A program made the position numbers and the translations under genes. A stretch of DNA of 64,000 nucleotides from Patescibacteria group bacterium (GTDB lineage Bacteria; Patescibacteriota; Microgenomatia; UBA1406; GWC2-37-13), in assembly GCA_023381015.1 (NCBI GenBank), contig JAMCTE010000037.1, positions 3,350 through 67,349 of the forward strand, in the 5' to 3' direction. The notes below the pieces were generated by a model. The model was not told the DNA's origin, did no database searches, and worked only from the letters and a program-made list of their open reading frames with translations. Positions 56,195-64,000 of this stretch are shown here, one piece after another. The number at the start of each line of letters is the position of its first letter. The first letter of the stretch is position 1.

Positions 56195-57292
56195 TCACGC
56201 GTTCACCTTGAATTCCACCACCTCTCCGTCTTTCATTTCGTAATCCTTGCCAACGGTTGAGACTAATCCTCGTTCACGGGCTTTGGTCCAGCCTCCGGCC
56301 TCAACGAACTTTTCGTAAGGAATGACGTCGGCCTTGATGAAGTGTTTCTCGAAATCGGTGTGGATAGTTCCGGCCGCCTGCGGAGCCAGTGTTCCTTTGG
56401 CGATCGTCCAGGCGCGGGCTTCGATTTCGCCGGCGGTCAGAAACGAGATCAGGCCGAGGGTTTCGTAGGCTTTTTTGATCAATCTATTAAGACCGGACTC
56501 TTCCAGGTCAAACTGTTTTAAATACTCTTTTTGCTCCTCAGGGGTAAGAATGACGATCTCGCTCTCCATTTTGGCGCAAAGGTGCATGGAGTGATCCCGG
56601 CCGTTAGTCGTCTCGTCCAGTATTTCGATGATTTTTTGTCTTGTAGTTTCCTGTTTTTGCAACTGATCTTCGGAAACGTTGAAAACATAAATAACCGGCT
56701 TTAAAGTCAGAAAGTTTAAAGGTTTCAAGAGTTGTTTTTCTTCGTCAGTCAATGATTGATTTCGGACGGGGATTCCTTTATCCAAGTTATCTTTGATTTT
56801 TTTGAAAACTTCCCAAGCAGCTTTGGCTTCTTTTGAGGCGCCGTCGCCTTTTGGTTCCTTTTGTTTATTTAAAGTGTCCAAATCAGCCAAAATCAGTTCG
56901 GTTTCAATAGTTTTTATGTCGTCTTTCGCATCAATTTTGTCAGAGACATGAGCGACATTTTTATCCTCGAAAAGCCTGACCACGTGAACGATAGCGGCAA
57001 CCTCTCTAATATGGGATAAAAATTTATTGCCTAAACCAGCTCCGGTCGAAGCTCCGCGGACCAGTCCGGCAATGTCATAAAATTCGACGACGGCCGGAAC
57101 AATTTTTGTTGTGTTAACTATTTTTGCCAGAACTGGCAGTCTCTCATCCGGCACTTCGATGATTCCCACATTTGGTTCTATCGTGCAAAATGGATAGTTG
57201 GCGACATTGGCCACCTGCTTTTTTAGGAGGGCATTGAATAACGTTGATTTGCCGACGTTTGGAAGGCCGACTATGCCGATTGATAGTTTCAT
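56195..57292 (-). CDS. ychF: Redox-regulated ATPase YchF
   Basis: Universally conserved Obg-related ATPase. 365 residues with GLPNVGKSTLFNALLK (Walker A), DIAGLVRGASTGAGLGNKFL (G3), NVSED in place of NKxD, which explains ATP preference, and the C-terminal TGS domain with AWTIAKGTLAPQAAGTIHTD. The family is linked to ribosome and stress responses. TATAAT eight bases before the ATG. Confidence 0.95.
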   Translation of the reverse strand: MKLSIGIVGLPNVGKSTLFNALLKKQVANVANYPFCTIEPNVGIIEVPDERLPVLAKIVNTTKIVPAVVEFYDIAGLVRGASTGAGLGNKFLSHIREVAAIVHVVRLFEDKNVAHVSDKIDAKDDIKTIETELILADLDTLNKQKEPKGDGASKEAKAAWEVFKKIKDNLDKGIPVRNQSLTDEEKQLLKPLNFLTLKPVIYVFNVSEDQLQKQETTRQKIIEILDETTNGRDHSMHLCAKMESEIVILTPEEQKEYLKQFDLEESGLNRLIKKAYETLGLISFLTAGEIEARAWTIAKGTLAPQAAGTIHTDFEKHFIKADVIPYEKFVEAGGWTKARERGLVSTVGKDYEMKDGEVVEFKVNA

Positions 57293-57300
57293 AATGAATT

Positions 57301-57306
57301 ATTATA
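57301..57306 (-). promoter_or_regulatory. -10 box for leaderless ychF
   Basis: TATAAT on the minus strand, eight bases before the ychF ATG, just after the methyltransferase-like gene stop. Confidence 0.55.
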
Positions 57307-57309
57307 TCA

Positions 57310-58080
57310 TCACTTTAATCTCGTAAAATTACGATTTTGAGGCTTACGGAAAACAACTAGGGTAGCTTCATCTCGATGAACATTATGGACCGGAAATTTA
57401 GTTGGATAATAAGACATATTAAGGCCGCTTTTCCTTGCGATATCTTGAAATAATTCAACAGTCGGTAACAATTTGACCTCACCATCACCAATGGCAGAAA
57501 TATCTATAATTGAATCTTTGTCTTCTGAAAGAGTTCTTTGTAATTTTTTTGTCCATTTTTTAGCTTGGGGAATCAAATCGACGACGCTTGAAATAACACC
57601 GTGGTCAGTCATTATTCTTTTAAGTTCTTTTAATAGTTTTACCTGAGAAGAAGCTGGAACGAAGTTTTGAGTATAATCCAGCCTTATATAGTCGACAGAG
57701 TTGCTTTGTATTTTTGAACTGGTTAAATCATCTTTAAAAATCTCTAACTTAATATTATCTGGAATACTTAAAGGATGATTATTGATTCGTTCAATGGCCT
57801 CGTCGTTGATATCTGTTACAAGAAGTGTCATTTGCTGATCTGGATTAAGATCCTGCATAAATTTAGCCATCGCGTTTATTGATTTTGCAGAATAACAACC
57901 ACCAATTAGAAAAGTTTTTAATTTAGATATATCGAAACCCTCAGATCTTAACTTACTAATATATTCTCGATCAAAACCAATTGAGCCAGCTATTGTCGCT
58001 TCAGAGAAGTTTCTTCTATCGCTTTCTTCATAATAAGCTTGTTTATCCACGATACCAACTTCGTAAGCCGTATCAACCAT
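57310..58080 (-). CDS. Putative SAM-dependent methyltransferase
   Basis: 256 residues. LKTFLIGGCYSAKSINAMAK is a possible motif I (G-x-G-like), LLVTDINDEAIERI motif II with an acidic residue, VDYIRLDYTQNF motif IV-like, and LLKELKRIMTDHGVISSVVD is the usual later strand. This is a Rossmann-fold methyltransferase-like protein; the substrate is unknown. TATAAT lies six bases before the ATG. Confidence 0.55.
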   Translation of the reverse strand: MVDTAYEVGIVDKQAYYEESDRRNFSEATIAGSIGFDREYISKLRSEGFDISKLKTFLIGGCYSAKSINAMAKFMQDLNPDQQMTLLVTDINDEAIERINNHPLSIPDNIKLEIFKDDLTSSKIQSNSVDYIRLDYTQNFVPASSQVKLLKELKRIMTDHGVISSVVDLIPQAKKWTKKLQRTLSEDKDSIIDISAIGDGEVKLLPTVELFQDIARKSGLNMSYYPTKFPVHNVHRDEATLVVFRKPQNRNFTRLK

Positions 58081-58086
58081 ATCGCT

Positions 58087-58092
58087 ATTATA
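58087..58092 (-). promoter_or_regulatory. -10 box for the methyltransferase-like gene
   Basis: TATAAT on the minus strand, six bases before the ATG at 58080. Confidence 0.55.
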
Positions 58093-58296
58093 GACAAATC
58101 TTCCAGGTTTTCTCTCATATCTTGATATTGGTATGGAAAAGGTGAGCTAAAAGGGGAAAAATAGCCTGTTACGTTCATTCTAAGCCGATTGAGAGTTTCA
58201 TGGTGATCTACTATACCATTGTGAGAACTCAGTATACTTTAATTTCAAGCCTATAAGGTTGAAAGTAAGAACGGATTTATATATCATGGTAATGTA

Positions 58297-59505
58297 ATGG
58301 TGCAACCAATAGTAATTGAAAACGTCGGAGCCATCCAATTTAATGAATTTGTTCCCCATGAAGTTGTCAACGGGAGACACTCTGTAATGCTTAGCTCTTC
58401 ATTAAAGCGGCGCCATATTGATAAAGGTGTGCTTACCGATGGGGAAATAGATCGATCGTCCGCGAACATTATTGCCCGGATCGCGAATACGTATTTTGAT
58501 GAAAAAGGCAAAGATCCAACCGATTTTAATAAATGGATTGAGTCGATGAATGAGGCGGTTGGTTATAGAGGTACATGGGGTAAAAAGGATATAACAGAAA
58601 AAGTTCGAAATATGCAGGACAATAATGGATTGCCAGAAGAACCTTGGGGAGCGTTAGTGGCGGGTTTGACCGCGCAGCGGATAGTCGGCGGACCGGGTAA
58701 TGCCATCAATTATTTTCTTTCCGATGATATCATAAAACACGATCAGTTGGTTATACCTGCTTTAACTGCTCTACGTGATGAATTTATTTCACTTGAAACA
58801 GGTAAGCTCCGTAACAAGCAATCTTCGCAAATAATTGAGCAAGCGTTGGCTTTTCGCGGAATTTTGATTCCGGGAGCATGGAGTCATCTGTACGATATGA
58901 GCACGAAAGTTACAGTTGATCAAGGAGAAAAGTTTCCTTTAAGGCTAGCGTTTCCTGAACTCCAAGATGCCCAGAGAAAAGTTTTAGTTCAAGGAGCCTT
59001 AAATTCTCTTGACGAAGCCGGCATATTGCCAAAAGCCGTTATCGAGCCTGCGTCGTCTGACGTCATAAAAAAAAGCGCCGGTGATTTACTTAGCGTTGAA
59101 CTTGGTTTCAGGGAAGGGGAAAGGTACAGCATTCAAAGTCACGGAAAAAAAATATCAGAAGTTCCGTTTAGCGAACTTTTTCATGATCGGATTGAGGTAG
59201 GCGGCGCTCATCCTACTTTGATCGCCGATGAACAAAAGCAAATTCTTGAGACCAAAGAAGGTAAAACGTCTTTTCTTGTCGGGGCCTTGATGAGGGCACT
59301 TGTCATACCGCCTGATTCAAAATATTATTCTGCTACGGATATTAGTCATCTTTTCCTTGGCTCATCGGAAGATAAAGCTTTGGCGACTTCTGTTCTTGAC
59401 AATCTTTCCCGTCCTTTGGAGCAGATTTTTGAAACAAAAAAGAACGATCAAGCATACCTGAGGGTTTCCAACAATATTTCTTCGTGCAGGAAAGTACTCG
59501 CCTAA
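58297..59505 (+). CDS. Hypothetical protein of unknown family
   Basis: 402 residues, soluble, with no signal peptide and no recognised motif. Helical segments such as EEPWGALVAGLTAQRIVGG and QSSQIIEQALAFRGILI alternate with loops. The gene is AT-richer than the housekeeping genes and stands alone: 217 bases without a gene precede it and 204 follow. It does not resemble anything I know. Confidence 0.55.
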   Translation: MVQPIVIENVGAIQFNEFVPHEVVNGRHSVMLSSSLKRRHIDKGVLTDGEIDRSSANIIARIANTYFDEKGKDPTDFNKWIESMNEAVGYRGTWGKKDITEKVRNMQDNNGLPEEPWGALVAGLTAQRIVGGPGNAINYFLSDDIIKHDQLVIPALTALRDEFISLETGKLRNKQSSQIIEQALAFRGILIPGAWSHLYDMSTKVTVDQGEKFPLRLAFPELQDAQRKVLVQGALNSLDEAGILPKAVIEPASSDVIKKSAGDLLSVELGFREGERYSIQSHGKKISEVPFSELFHDRIEVGGAHPTLIADEQKQILETKEGKTSFLVGALMRALVIPPDSKYYSATDISHLFLGSSEDKALATSVLDNLSRPLEQIFETKKNDQAYLRVSNNISSCRKVLA

Positions 59506-59629
59506 TAAAAACAGAGATCTTTTTCTAGAAGCTGTTTTTTTAGATTAATTGAACAGAATATAAAAGAATATGAAAATAAAAACAAAAAAGAAATACTGAC
59601 TGATATTCATATATAAAAAATACTGAAAA

Positions 59630-59696
59630 GCAGATTAAGAGCAGATTAAAGGATCTTTAATGTGGCGGTTTTTGTGGATTAATCCGTTCTTAATCT
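59630..59696 (+). promoter_or_regulatory. Candidate operator for the OmpR-type regulator
   Basis: GCAGATTAA occurs twice, with starts 11 bases apart (59630, 59641), and an inverted AGATTAAG follows at 59689-59696. Between them is the palindrome GGATTAATCC (59676-59685). Direct repeats with an 11-base period are typical of OmpR/PhoB-family sites. The FMN-binding gene starts 13 bases later. Assignment to the regulator at 63292 is inference. Confidence 0.4.
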
Positions 59697-59709
59697 TTGA
59701 TTTATTAAT

Positions 59710-60348
59710 ATGGTGGCTATGGAAAAAAAGGTCGGTCAAGTCACTTTATCCGCTGTCGTTGTAGGATCGTTTGTAATCTATTCTTTTTTTGTCCACGCCA
59801 GCGGCATGGACAACATGCCGATATTGGACAAGAAATCACCCGATATCTCTGCCGTCAGCGCTAATGCCGCAACAACAGCTCCCCAAACCCCGACGCCGAC
59901 AGTCGCTTCGGCAAAATCAACCCAGATGCCGACGCCAACCAATGTTGTATCGACCGTGGCTCCGACGTCTCCGCCTCCTCAAGGGCAGCAATCCCAACCG
60001 GCCTTGACCGACACACCAGTACCGCAGCAGCCAGCACCGACCAGTCCTCCCCAGCAAACAGGCGCCGGCTACAAAAATGGCACCTACACGGGGAGCGTTG
60101 CCAATGCTTTTTACGGCAATGTCCAGGTCCAGGCAACTATCCAAGGAGGAAACATTACCGGCGTCCAATTTTTGCAATATCCCAATGACCGTCCTAATTC
60201 CGTCGCCATCAATAGCCAAGCCATGCCCATACTCCAGCAGGAGGCAATCCAGGCACAGAGCAATAATGTCAGCATAGTTTCCGGCGCCACCGACACCAGC
60301 CAGGCATTCATTGCCTCGTTGGGATCAGCCCTTACCCAAGCCCAATAA
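59710..60348 (+). CDS. Membrane-anchored FMN-binding domain protein
   Basis: 212 residues. One N-terminal transmembrane helix (about 12-30), a long Thr/Pro/Gln-rich linker (about 35-115) and an FMN-binding domain: GAGYKNGTYTGSVANAFYGN and SGATDTSQAF at 191-200, where Thr194 would carry the covalent FMN added by ApbE. The flavin faces outward. The next gene is an RnfD/NqrB-like plus reductase fusion, making this an extracytosolic electron-transfer pair. ApbE is not in the window. Confidence 0.88.
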   Translation: MVAMEKKVGQVTLSAVVVGSFVIYSFFVHASGMDNMPILDKKSPDISAVSANAATTAPQTPTPTVASAKSTQMPTPTNVVSTVAPTSPPPQGQQSQPALTDTPVPQQPAPTSPPQQTGAGYKNGTYTGSVANAFYGNVQVQATIQGGNITGVQFLQYPNDRPNSVAINSQAMPILQQEAIQAQSNNVSIVSGATDTSQAFIASLGSALTQAQ

Positions 60349-60358
60349 TTAAACACAT

Positions 60359-61885
60359 ATGGAATTTATAGACAATTTTTTGAATAAGATAACGATGTAC
60401 AGACTGGTCTTGTATTACTTGATCGGTTTGACAGTGATTGCCGTCTGGTTTGGATTCCTGAAAATAATTCCTTATAGCCCGGTGTTAATCCTGTTTTCGG
60501 CGCTGATTTTCTTGGCGGTTTGCTGGGCGACCAACATCGTATTTTCCGTTGTGTTTTCCGCTTTGACCAACGTCGAATCGGTGTTTATTTCCGCCTTGAT
60601 TTTGACCATGATCGTCCCGCCCCCGAAAACTTTCAGCGACCTGACGTTCATAGGCTGGGCGGCGATTCTAGCCATGGCTTCGAAATATCTTTTGAATATC
60701 AAACATAAACACATTTTTAATCCCGTGGCGATCGCCGTGGTTTTGACGTCATTCGGATTCGGAAAATCAGCCACCTGGTGGGTGGGCAGCATTTCCCTGA
60801 TGCCATTTGTCGTCTTGGGTGGTTTATTGATCGTGAGGAAATTGAAAAAAGGGAAGATGATCAATGCTTTTTTTCTGAGCGCGGTTTTGATGGTCGCGGC
60901 GTCGTCTTATTTTCAAGGAGGAAAAGTCGCCGATATCATCACGGCCCTAAACGCGACGTTTTTCCATTCTTCCTTATTTTTTTTCGCTTTCGTCATGTTG
61001 ACCGAGCCTTTGACCATGCCGGCGACGGATTTTTTTCAGATAATTTATGGCGCGTTGGTCGGGACGTTATTCGCGCCCGAGGTTCACGTCGCCAGTATAT
61101 ATTCGACGCCGGAGCTGGCTTTGATTGCCGGCAATTTGTTTGCTTATTTGGCGAGCCCTAAGGAAAGACTGATTTTGCAGCTCAAGGAGAAGATCCGAAC
61201 GGCGCCGGACATGATTGATTTTATTTTTCCCCGTCCGAAAAATATGTCTTTTGTTCCGGGCCAATACATGGAGTGGACTTTGCCGCATGAAGATGCTGAC
61301 GACCGGGGAAACCGTCGCTATTTTACTTTGGCTTCGTCGCCTACAGAAGACAGCATCAGGGTCGGGATCAAGTTTTACCGTCAAGGCAGCAGTTACAAGA
61401 AATCGTTGGCTTCGCGAGATGGCCAATTGGTGATTGCCGCAGGCCAGAGGGCCGGTGATTTTACTCTACCGGATGATGCGTCGCAAAAGTGCGTTTTCAT
61501 GGCAGGAGGAATCGGTATTACTCCTTTTAGGAGCATGATCAAATATCTCTTGGATAAATCCGAAAAACGGGACATCATTCTTATGTATGCGAATAAGTGT
61601 GCCCCGGAGATAATTTATCGGGACGTTTTCGATCAGGCGGAAAGAAACTTAGGCATAAAAACGATCTATACTCTGACTGACGTCGATTCGATCCAACCTG
61701 ATTGGACAGGAAGAAGAGGTAGATTTGACGCCGATTCAATCAAACAGTTGGTCGGTGATTATGAAAACAGAGTCTATTATCTTTCCGGTCCGCACGAAAT
61801 GGTCAAGGGATTCGAAGCGACTCTAAAAAATTTAGGAATCAGCAAGGAAAACATCAAAACGGATTTTTTCCCCGGATTCGTATAG
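60359..61885 (+). CDS. RnfD/NqrB-like membrane protein fused to a ferredoxin/flavin reductase
   Basis: 508 residues. Residues about 1-270 have about nine transmembrane helices and the RnfD/NqrB signature EPLTMPATDFFQIIYGALVG. Residues about 280-508 form an FAD/NAD(P)-binding reductase: FVPGQYMEWTLPHED, RRYFTLASSPTED (FAD), FMAGGIGITPFRSM (NAD) and YYLSGPHEMVKGFE. It should take electrons from NAD(P)H and pass them through the membrane to the neighbouring flavoprotein. It is 10 bases after that gene, and convergent with the kinase gene, 4 bases apart. Confidence 0.88.
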   Translation: MEFIDNFLNKITMYRLVLYYLIGLTVIAVWFGFLKIIPYSPVLILFSALIFLAVCWATNIVFSVVFSALTNVESVFISALILTMIVPPPKTFSDLTFIGWAAILAMASKYLLNIKHKHIFNPVAIAVVLTSFGFGKSATWWVGSISLMPFVVLGGLLIVRKLKKGKMINAFFLSAVLMVAASSYFQGGKVADIITALNATFFHSSLFFFAFVMLTEPLTMPATDFFQIIYGALVGTLFAPEVHVASIYSTPELALIAGNLFAYLASPKERLILQLKEKIRTAPDMIDFIFPRPKNMSFVPGQYMEWTLPHEDADDRGNRRYFTLASSPTEDSIRVGIKFYRQGSSYKKSLASRDGQLVIAAGQRAGDFTLPDDASQKCVFMAGGIGITPFRSMIKYLLDKSEKRDIILMYANKCAPEIIYRDVFDQAERNLGIKTIYTLTDVDSIQPDWTGRRGRFDADSIKQLVGDYENRVYYLSGPHEMVKGFEATLKNLGISKENIKTDFFPGFV

Positions 61886-61889
61886 GATT

Positions 61890-62579
61890 TCAAGTAGTGT
61901 GATTTTTGAAAGTCAAAGTGACTATTGTACCTTTTCCGAGCTCCGAGTCGACCTTGACTGCGACTTTATAGATGTCACAGATTTCTTTTACGATCGACAA
62001 CCCGATCCCATGGCCGGATTCGCGGGATCTTTTTGATCGGTAAAAACGGTCAAACATCTGGCGTGTTTCTTCTTGGCTCATGCCAATGCCTTGATCAACT
62101 ATTTCCATGACAGAATTGTTTTGATCTTTTTTTACGGTAATGGCGATGGTTTTTCCGGCGGCCGAGTATTTTATGGAGTTTGACAGAATGTTGGAAACGA
62201 TTATCTCCAGATATTGAACAGGCATGGCTATCACCAAAGTTTGCGGATAAGAAGTCGTCAATTTTATTTTTTTGTCTTCTAATTTTTGTTTAAACATCTT
62301 ATTGATGCGGGAAAAAACCGTCTCCATTTTAATCAAGCGCAATGGAGAATTGCCGTTGTTGGCGTCTTTGAGTTTCGTCAAAACAAGAAGTTTGTCAAGA
62401 AGATCGTCGATGTAGAAAACGTCACTTTTGATGAGCTCAATTTCTCGTTTTGATTGTTTGGTAAAGTCGATGATTTCCAGAGAACTGACGATGCGGGTCA
62501 GAGGAGTTTTCAATTCGTGTGAGGCGTTGGCGATAAATTCTTGTTGACGGTCATTCATGTCTTTGAGTCTTTTGATCAT
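61890..62579 (-). CDS. Histidine kinase, catalytic half (split gene)
   Basis: 229 residues with the complete transmitter: H-box FIANASHELKTPLTRI, N-box NILSNSIKYS, G1 DQGIGMS, F-box RFYRSKRSR and G2 GHGIGLSIVKEI. The N-terminal MIKRLKDMNDRQQEF is the end of a HAMP domain. The rest of the kinase is the upstream frame, whose stop overlaps this ATG (ATGA). A single missing base would make one protein. It could be made separately by re-initiation. Confidence 0.85.
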   Translation of the reverse strand: MIKRLKDMNDRQQEFIANASHELKTPLTRIVSSLEIIDFTKQSKREIELIKSDVFYIDDLLDKLLVLTKLKDANNGNSPLRLIKMETVFSRINKMFKQKLEDKKIKLTTSYPQTLVIAMPVQYLEIIVSNILSNSIKYSAAGKTIAITVKKDQNNSVMEIVDQGIGMSQEETRQMFDRFYRSKRSRESGHGIGLSIVKEICDIYKVAVKVDSELGKGTIVTLTFKNHTT

Positions 62580-63304
62580 TCGTTGAATTTATTGATTAAA
62601 AGCACTAATTCGTCGTGAGGGTTGCCTTCGATTTTTAAATCAGCTTCCAGACGGTCGAGGTCGATTTTTTCGACCACCTTGGTCAAATCGAGAAGAGGGT
62701 CGAGCGAGTAGCGGGCGAGCACGTATCCGACAAAATAGCTTCCAAAAAGGCTCAAAACCGCCAATGATGAAAGCATAATCACCAAAGATTTCTGCAAATC
62801 CATGATATTGCTGGTTGATTTGGCCAATATCAAAGCCCCGACCGGTTTTGAGTCGTTCAAGAGAGGTATTACCAATGACTGCAATGTCTGTTCACCCCAA
62901 ACAATCTGCTTTTCCGTCGAAGTTTTCGTCTTTGCCACTTTATTCAAGGTTGGCAGGAAATTTGTCTTGAACCTTGAATTGGATGAGTCGTCATAGATGA
63001 ATATGCCATACGTTCTTACTTCTGTCCCGTTTTTGGAAACGATGATCGCCGAGGCATTTTCGTTAAAAAGGAACTGTTTTAACGAGGCACCGGTTTTGTC
63101 TTTCCTGAAGATGATCTGATCATTATTGATGAGTAGATGATTATTGATAATTTCGTTCATGTCATCAGTCAAGTCTTTTCTCATCTGAGAGTAGGAAGCG
63201 TAGTTAAAGACGGTAAAAAACAAAGAGTAAAGAATCACGATGAAAACGCACTCATAAAGGGTGAAAATCAATGAGAACCGTTGTCTTGTCGTCAATCTGA
63301 ACAT
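62576..63304 (-). CDS. Histidine kinase, sensor half (split gene)
   Basis: 242 residues: two transmembrane helices (about 11-33 and 170-195) enclose an extracytoplasmic sensor domain, and then a HAMP domain that stops at LVLLINKFNE. The normal HAMP would continue NEMIKRLKDMNDRQ, which is exactly the start of the next frame. It is either a functional two-piece sensor kinase or a frameshifted one. The start overlaps the response regulator by 13 bases. Confidence 0.85.
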   Translation of the reverse strand: MFRLTTRQRFSLIFTLYECVFIVILYSLFFTVFNYASYSQMRKDLTDDMNEIINNHLLINNDQIIFRKDKTGASLKQFLFNENASAIIVSKNGTEVRTYGIFIYDDSSNSRFKTNFLPTLNKVAKTKTSTEKQIVWGEQTLQSLVIPLLNDSKPVGALILAKSTSNIMDLQKSLVIMLSSLAVLSLFGSYFVGYVLARYSLDPLLDLTKVVEKIDLDRLEADLKIEGNPHDELVLLINKFNE

Positions 63305-63966
63305 AGCATATAACCTTTATTTTTAATTGTTTTGATCAAAGGTTTTTTGCGGTTAACGTCTATTTTTTGTCTCAAATATCTGATGTGGACGTCGACGGTA
63401 TTGGAAAATGGATCTATATCCTCGCCCCAAACATTGTGAAGTAGCGTCATACGGTCAATCACTTTATTTTGATGCAAAACAAGATACTCCAAAAGCGAGT
63501 ATTCCCGTGGGGCAAGATTGACAATTTTTCCGGCCAGTTTTACTTCTGTCGTATTGGTGTTTATTTCCAGATCAGCGATTTTTATGCTTGGTGAACCATT
63601 CGTGCTAGTTGCTCTCCTGATCAAGGCTTTGATCCTGACGATCAGTTCCTCTTTGGCAAAGGGTTTGGTCAGATAATCATCAGCGCCGTAAGACAAGCCC
63701 TTTATTTTATCGTCCAATTGGCTTTTTGCTGTCAGCATGAGGATGGGGACGGGATTGTTTTTTTGGCGAAGTTTCTTACAAATGTCGACTCCGCTGATAT
63801 CGGGAAGCATCCAGTCCATGACGATGGCGTCAAAATTTTCTTCTTCAGCCTGGAATAAACCGTCTTCGCCGTTTTCAGAGACCGTCGTTTGATATCCGCT
63901 CGCCTTCAACAGTATTTTTATATTTCCGGCGATTCGTTCGTCGTCTTCGATTATTAAAATATGCAT
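63292..63966 (-). CDS. OmpR-family response regulator
   Basis: 224 residues. Receiver domain with the acidic pocket EDDERIAG, phospho-acceptor Asp in AIVMDWMLPDISG, LTAKSQ and KPFAKEEL; then a C-terminal winged helix (REYSLLEYLVLHQNKVIDRM, HIRYLRQKID, GYML). It works with the split kinase just downstream. It may control the flavin electron-transfer genes, whose upstream region has 11-base repeats. Confidence 0.93.
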   Translation of the reverse strand: MHILIIEDDERIAGNIKILLKASGYQTTVSENGEDGLFQAEEENFDAIVMDWMLPDISGVDICKKLRQKNNPVPILMLTAKSQLDDKIKGLSYGADDYLTKPFAKEELIVRIKALIRRATSTNGSPSIKIADLEINTNTTEVKLAGKIVNLAPREYSLLEYLVLHQNKVIDRMTLLHNVWGEDIDPFSNTVDVHIRYLRQKIDVNRKKPLIKTIKNKGYMLCSD

Positions 63967-64000
63967 AGTCCTATTTTATACCACCATGTTTCTATTTGTT

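Noticed and set aside
1-64000. Alternative genetic code (TGA as Gly or Trp)
   Set aside because: Complete families such as PolX, YchF, FolP, Def and MreB all read through at full length with TGA used as stop, including many genes ending in TGA.

Overview
This window looks like one contig of a Patescibacteria (CPR) genome, most likely of the Microgenomates type. The evidence is inference from gene content: small single-copy housekeeping genes, long runs of short genes on alternating strands, PEGA and SIMPL domain proteins, DUF2207, TspO, PolX, many GT4 glycosyltransferases, Thr/Pro-rich exported proteins and no visible biosynthetic operons beyond a folK-folP pair. TGA works as a stop throughout, so the recoded Gracilibacteria-type code is excluded. 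Five tRNA genes are present: Arg-CCT, Ser-GCT, Leu-CAG, Arg-GCG and Trp-CCA.

Layout. 0-3 kb: a P-loop kinase, a broken and an intact nucleoside diphosphate kinase gene, thymidylate kinase and tRNA-Arg. 3-8 kb: sortase, PEGA protein, mreB, WecG/TagA-type glycosyltransferase and a nucleotidyltransferase-fold protein. 8-14.4 kb: an AT-richer block with a giant lactate/malate dehydrogenase-like plus NadD-like fusion, an HD-domain protein and a divergent Glu/Leu/Phe/Val dehydrogenase. 14.4-31 kb: a glycoside hydrolase, SIMPL protein, SDR, TspO, PolX, FolK/FolP, phosphatases, NrnA, DUF2207 and a glutaredoxin-like protein. 31-37 kb: GlgA-like synthase and three GT4 glycosyltransferases in one minus-strand run. 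37-43 kb: a REP-associated transposase between two identical palindromes, pth, galT and a coiled-coil tail-anchored protein. 43-55 kb: an exported/surface region with two muramidase-like paralogues, Cys-rich proteins and a tight operon of cohesin, dockerin and FnIII proteins. 55-64 kb: GT2, ychF, a methyltransferase, a flavin-based electron transfer pair (FMN-binding protein plus RnfD/NqrB-ferredoxin reductase fusion) and a two-component system with a split kinase.

The most interesting system is the surface operon at 48183-52881 with an outlying dockerin at 54135-54470. It encodes a dockerin protein, a protein with both a cohesin-like and a dockerin domain, another cohesin-like protein, and a cohesin with a C-terminal LPQSG-type sorting signal. 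A sortase gene lies at 2947. Together they could build a non-cellulosomal, sortase-anchored surface fibre.

Two genome-wide properties stand out. First, a TATAAT-like -10 box sits 5-14 bases upstream of the start codon in about 16 genes, with no Shine-Dalgarno sequence, which implies leaderless mRNAs; one tiny gene at 30419-30592 is the opposite, with a perfect Shine-Dalgarno sequence. Second, at least six families of short inverted-repeat elements occupy most intergenic gaps and have entered coding regions, adding or replacing peptides in tmk, pth, a GT2 gene, a nucleotidyltransferase and others.
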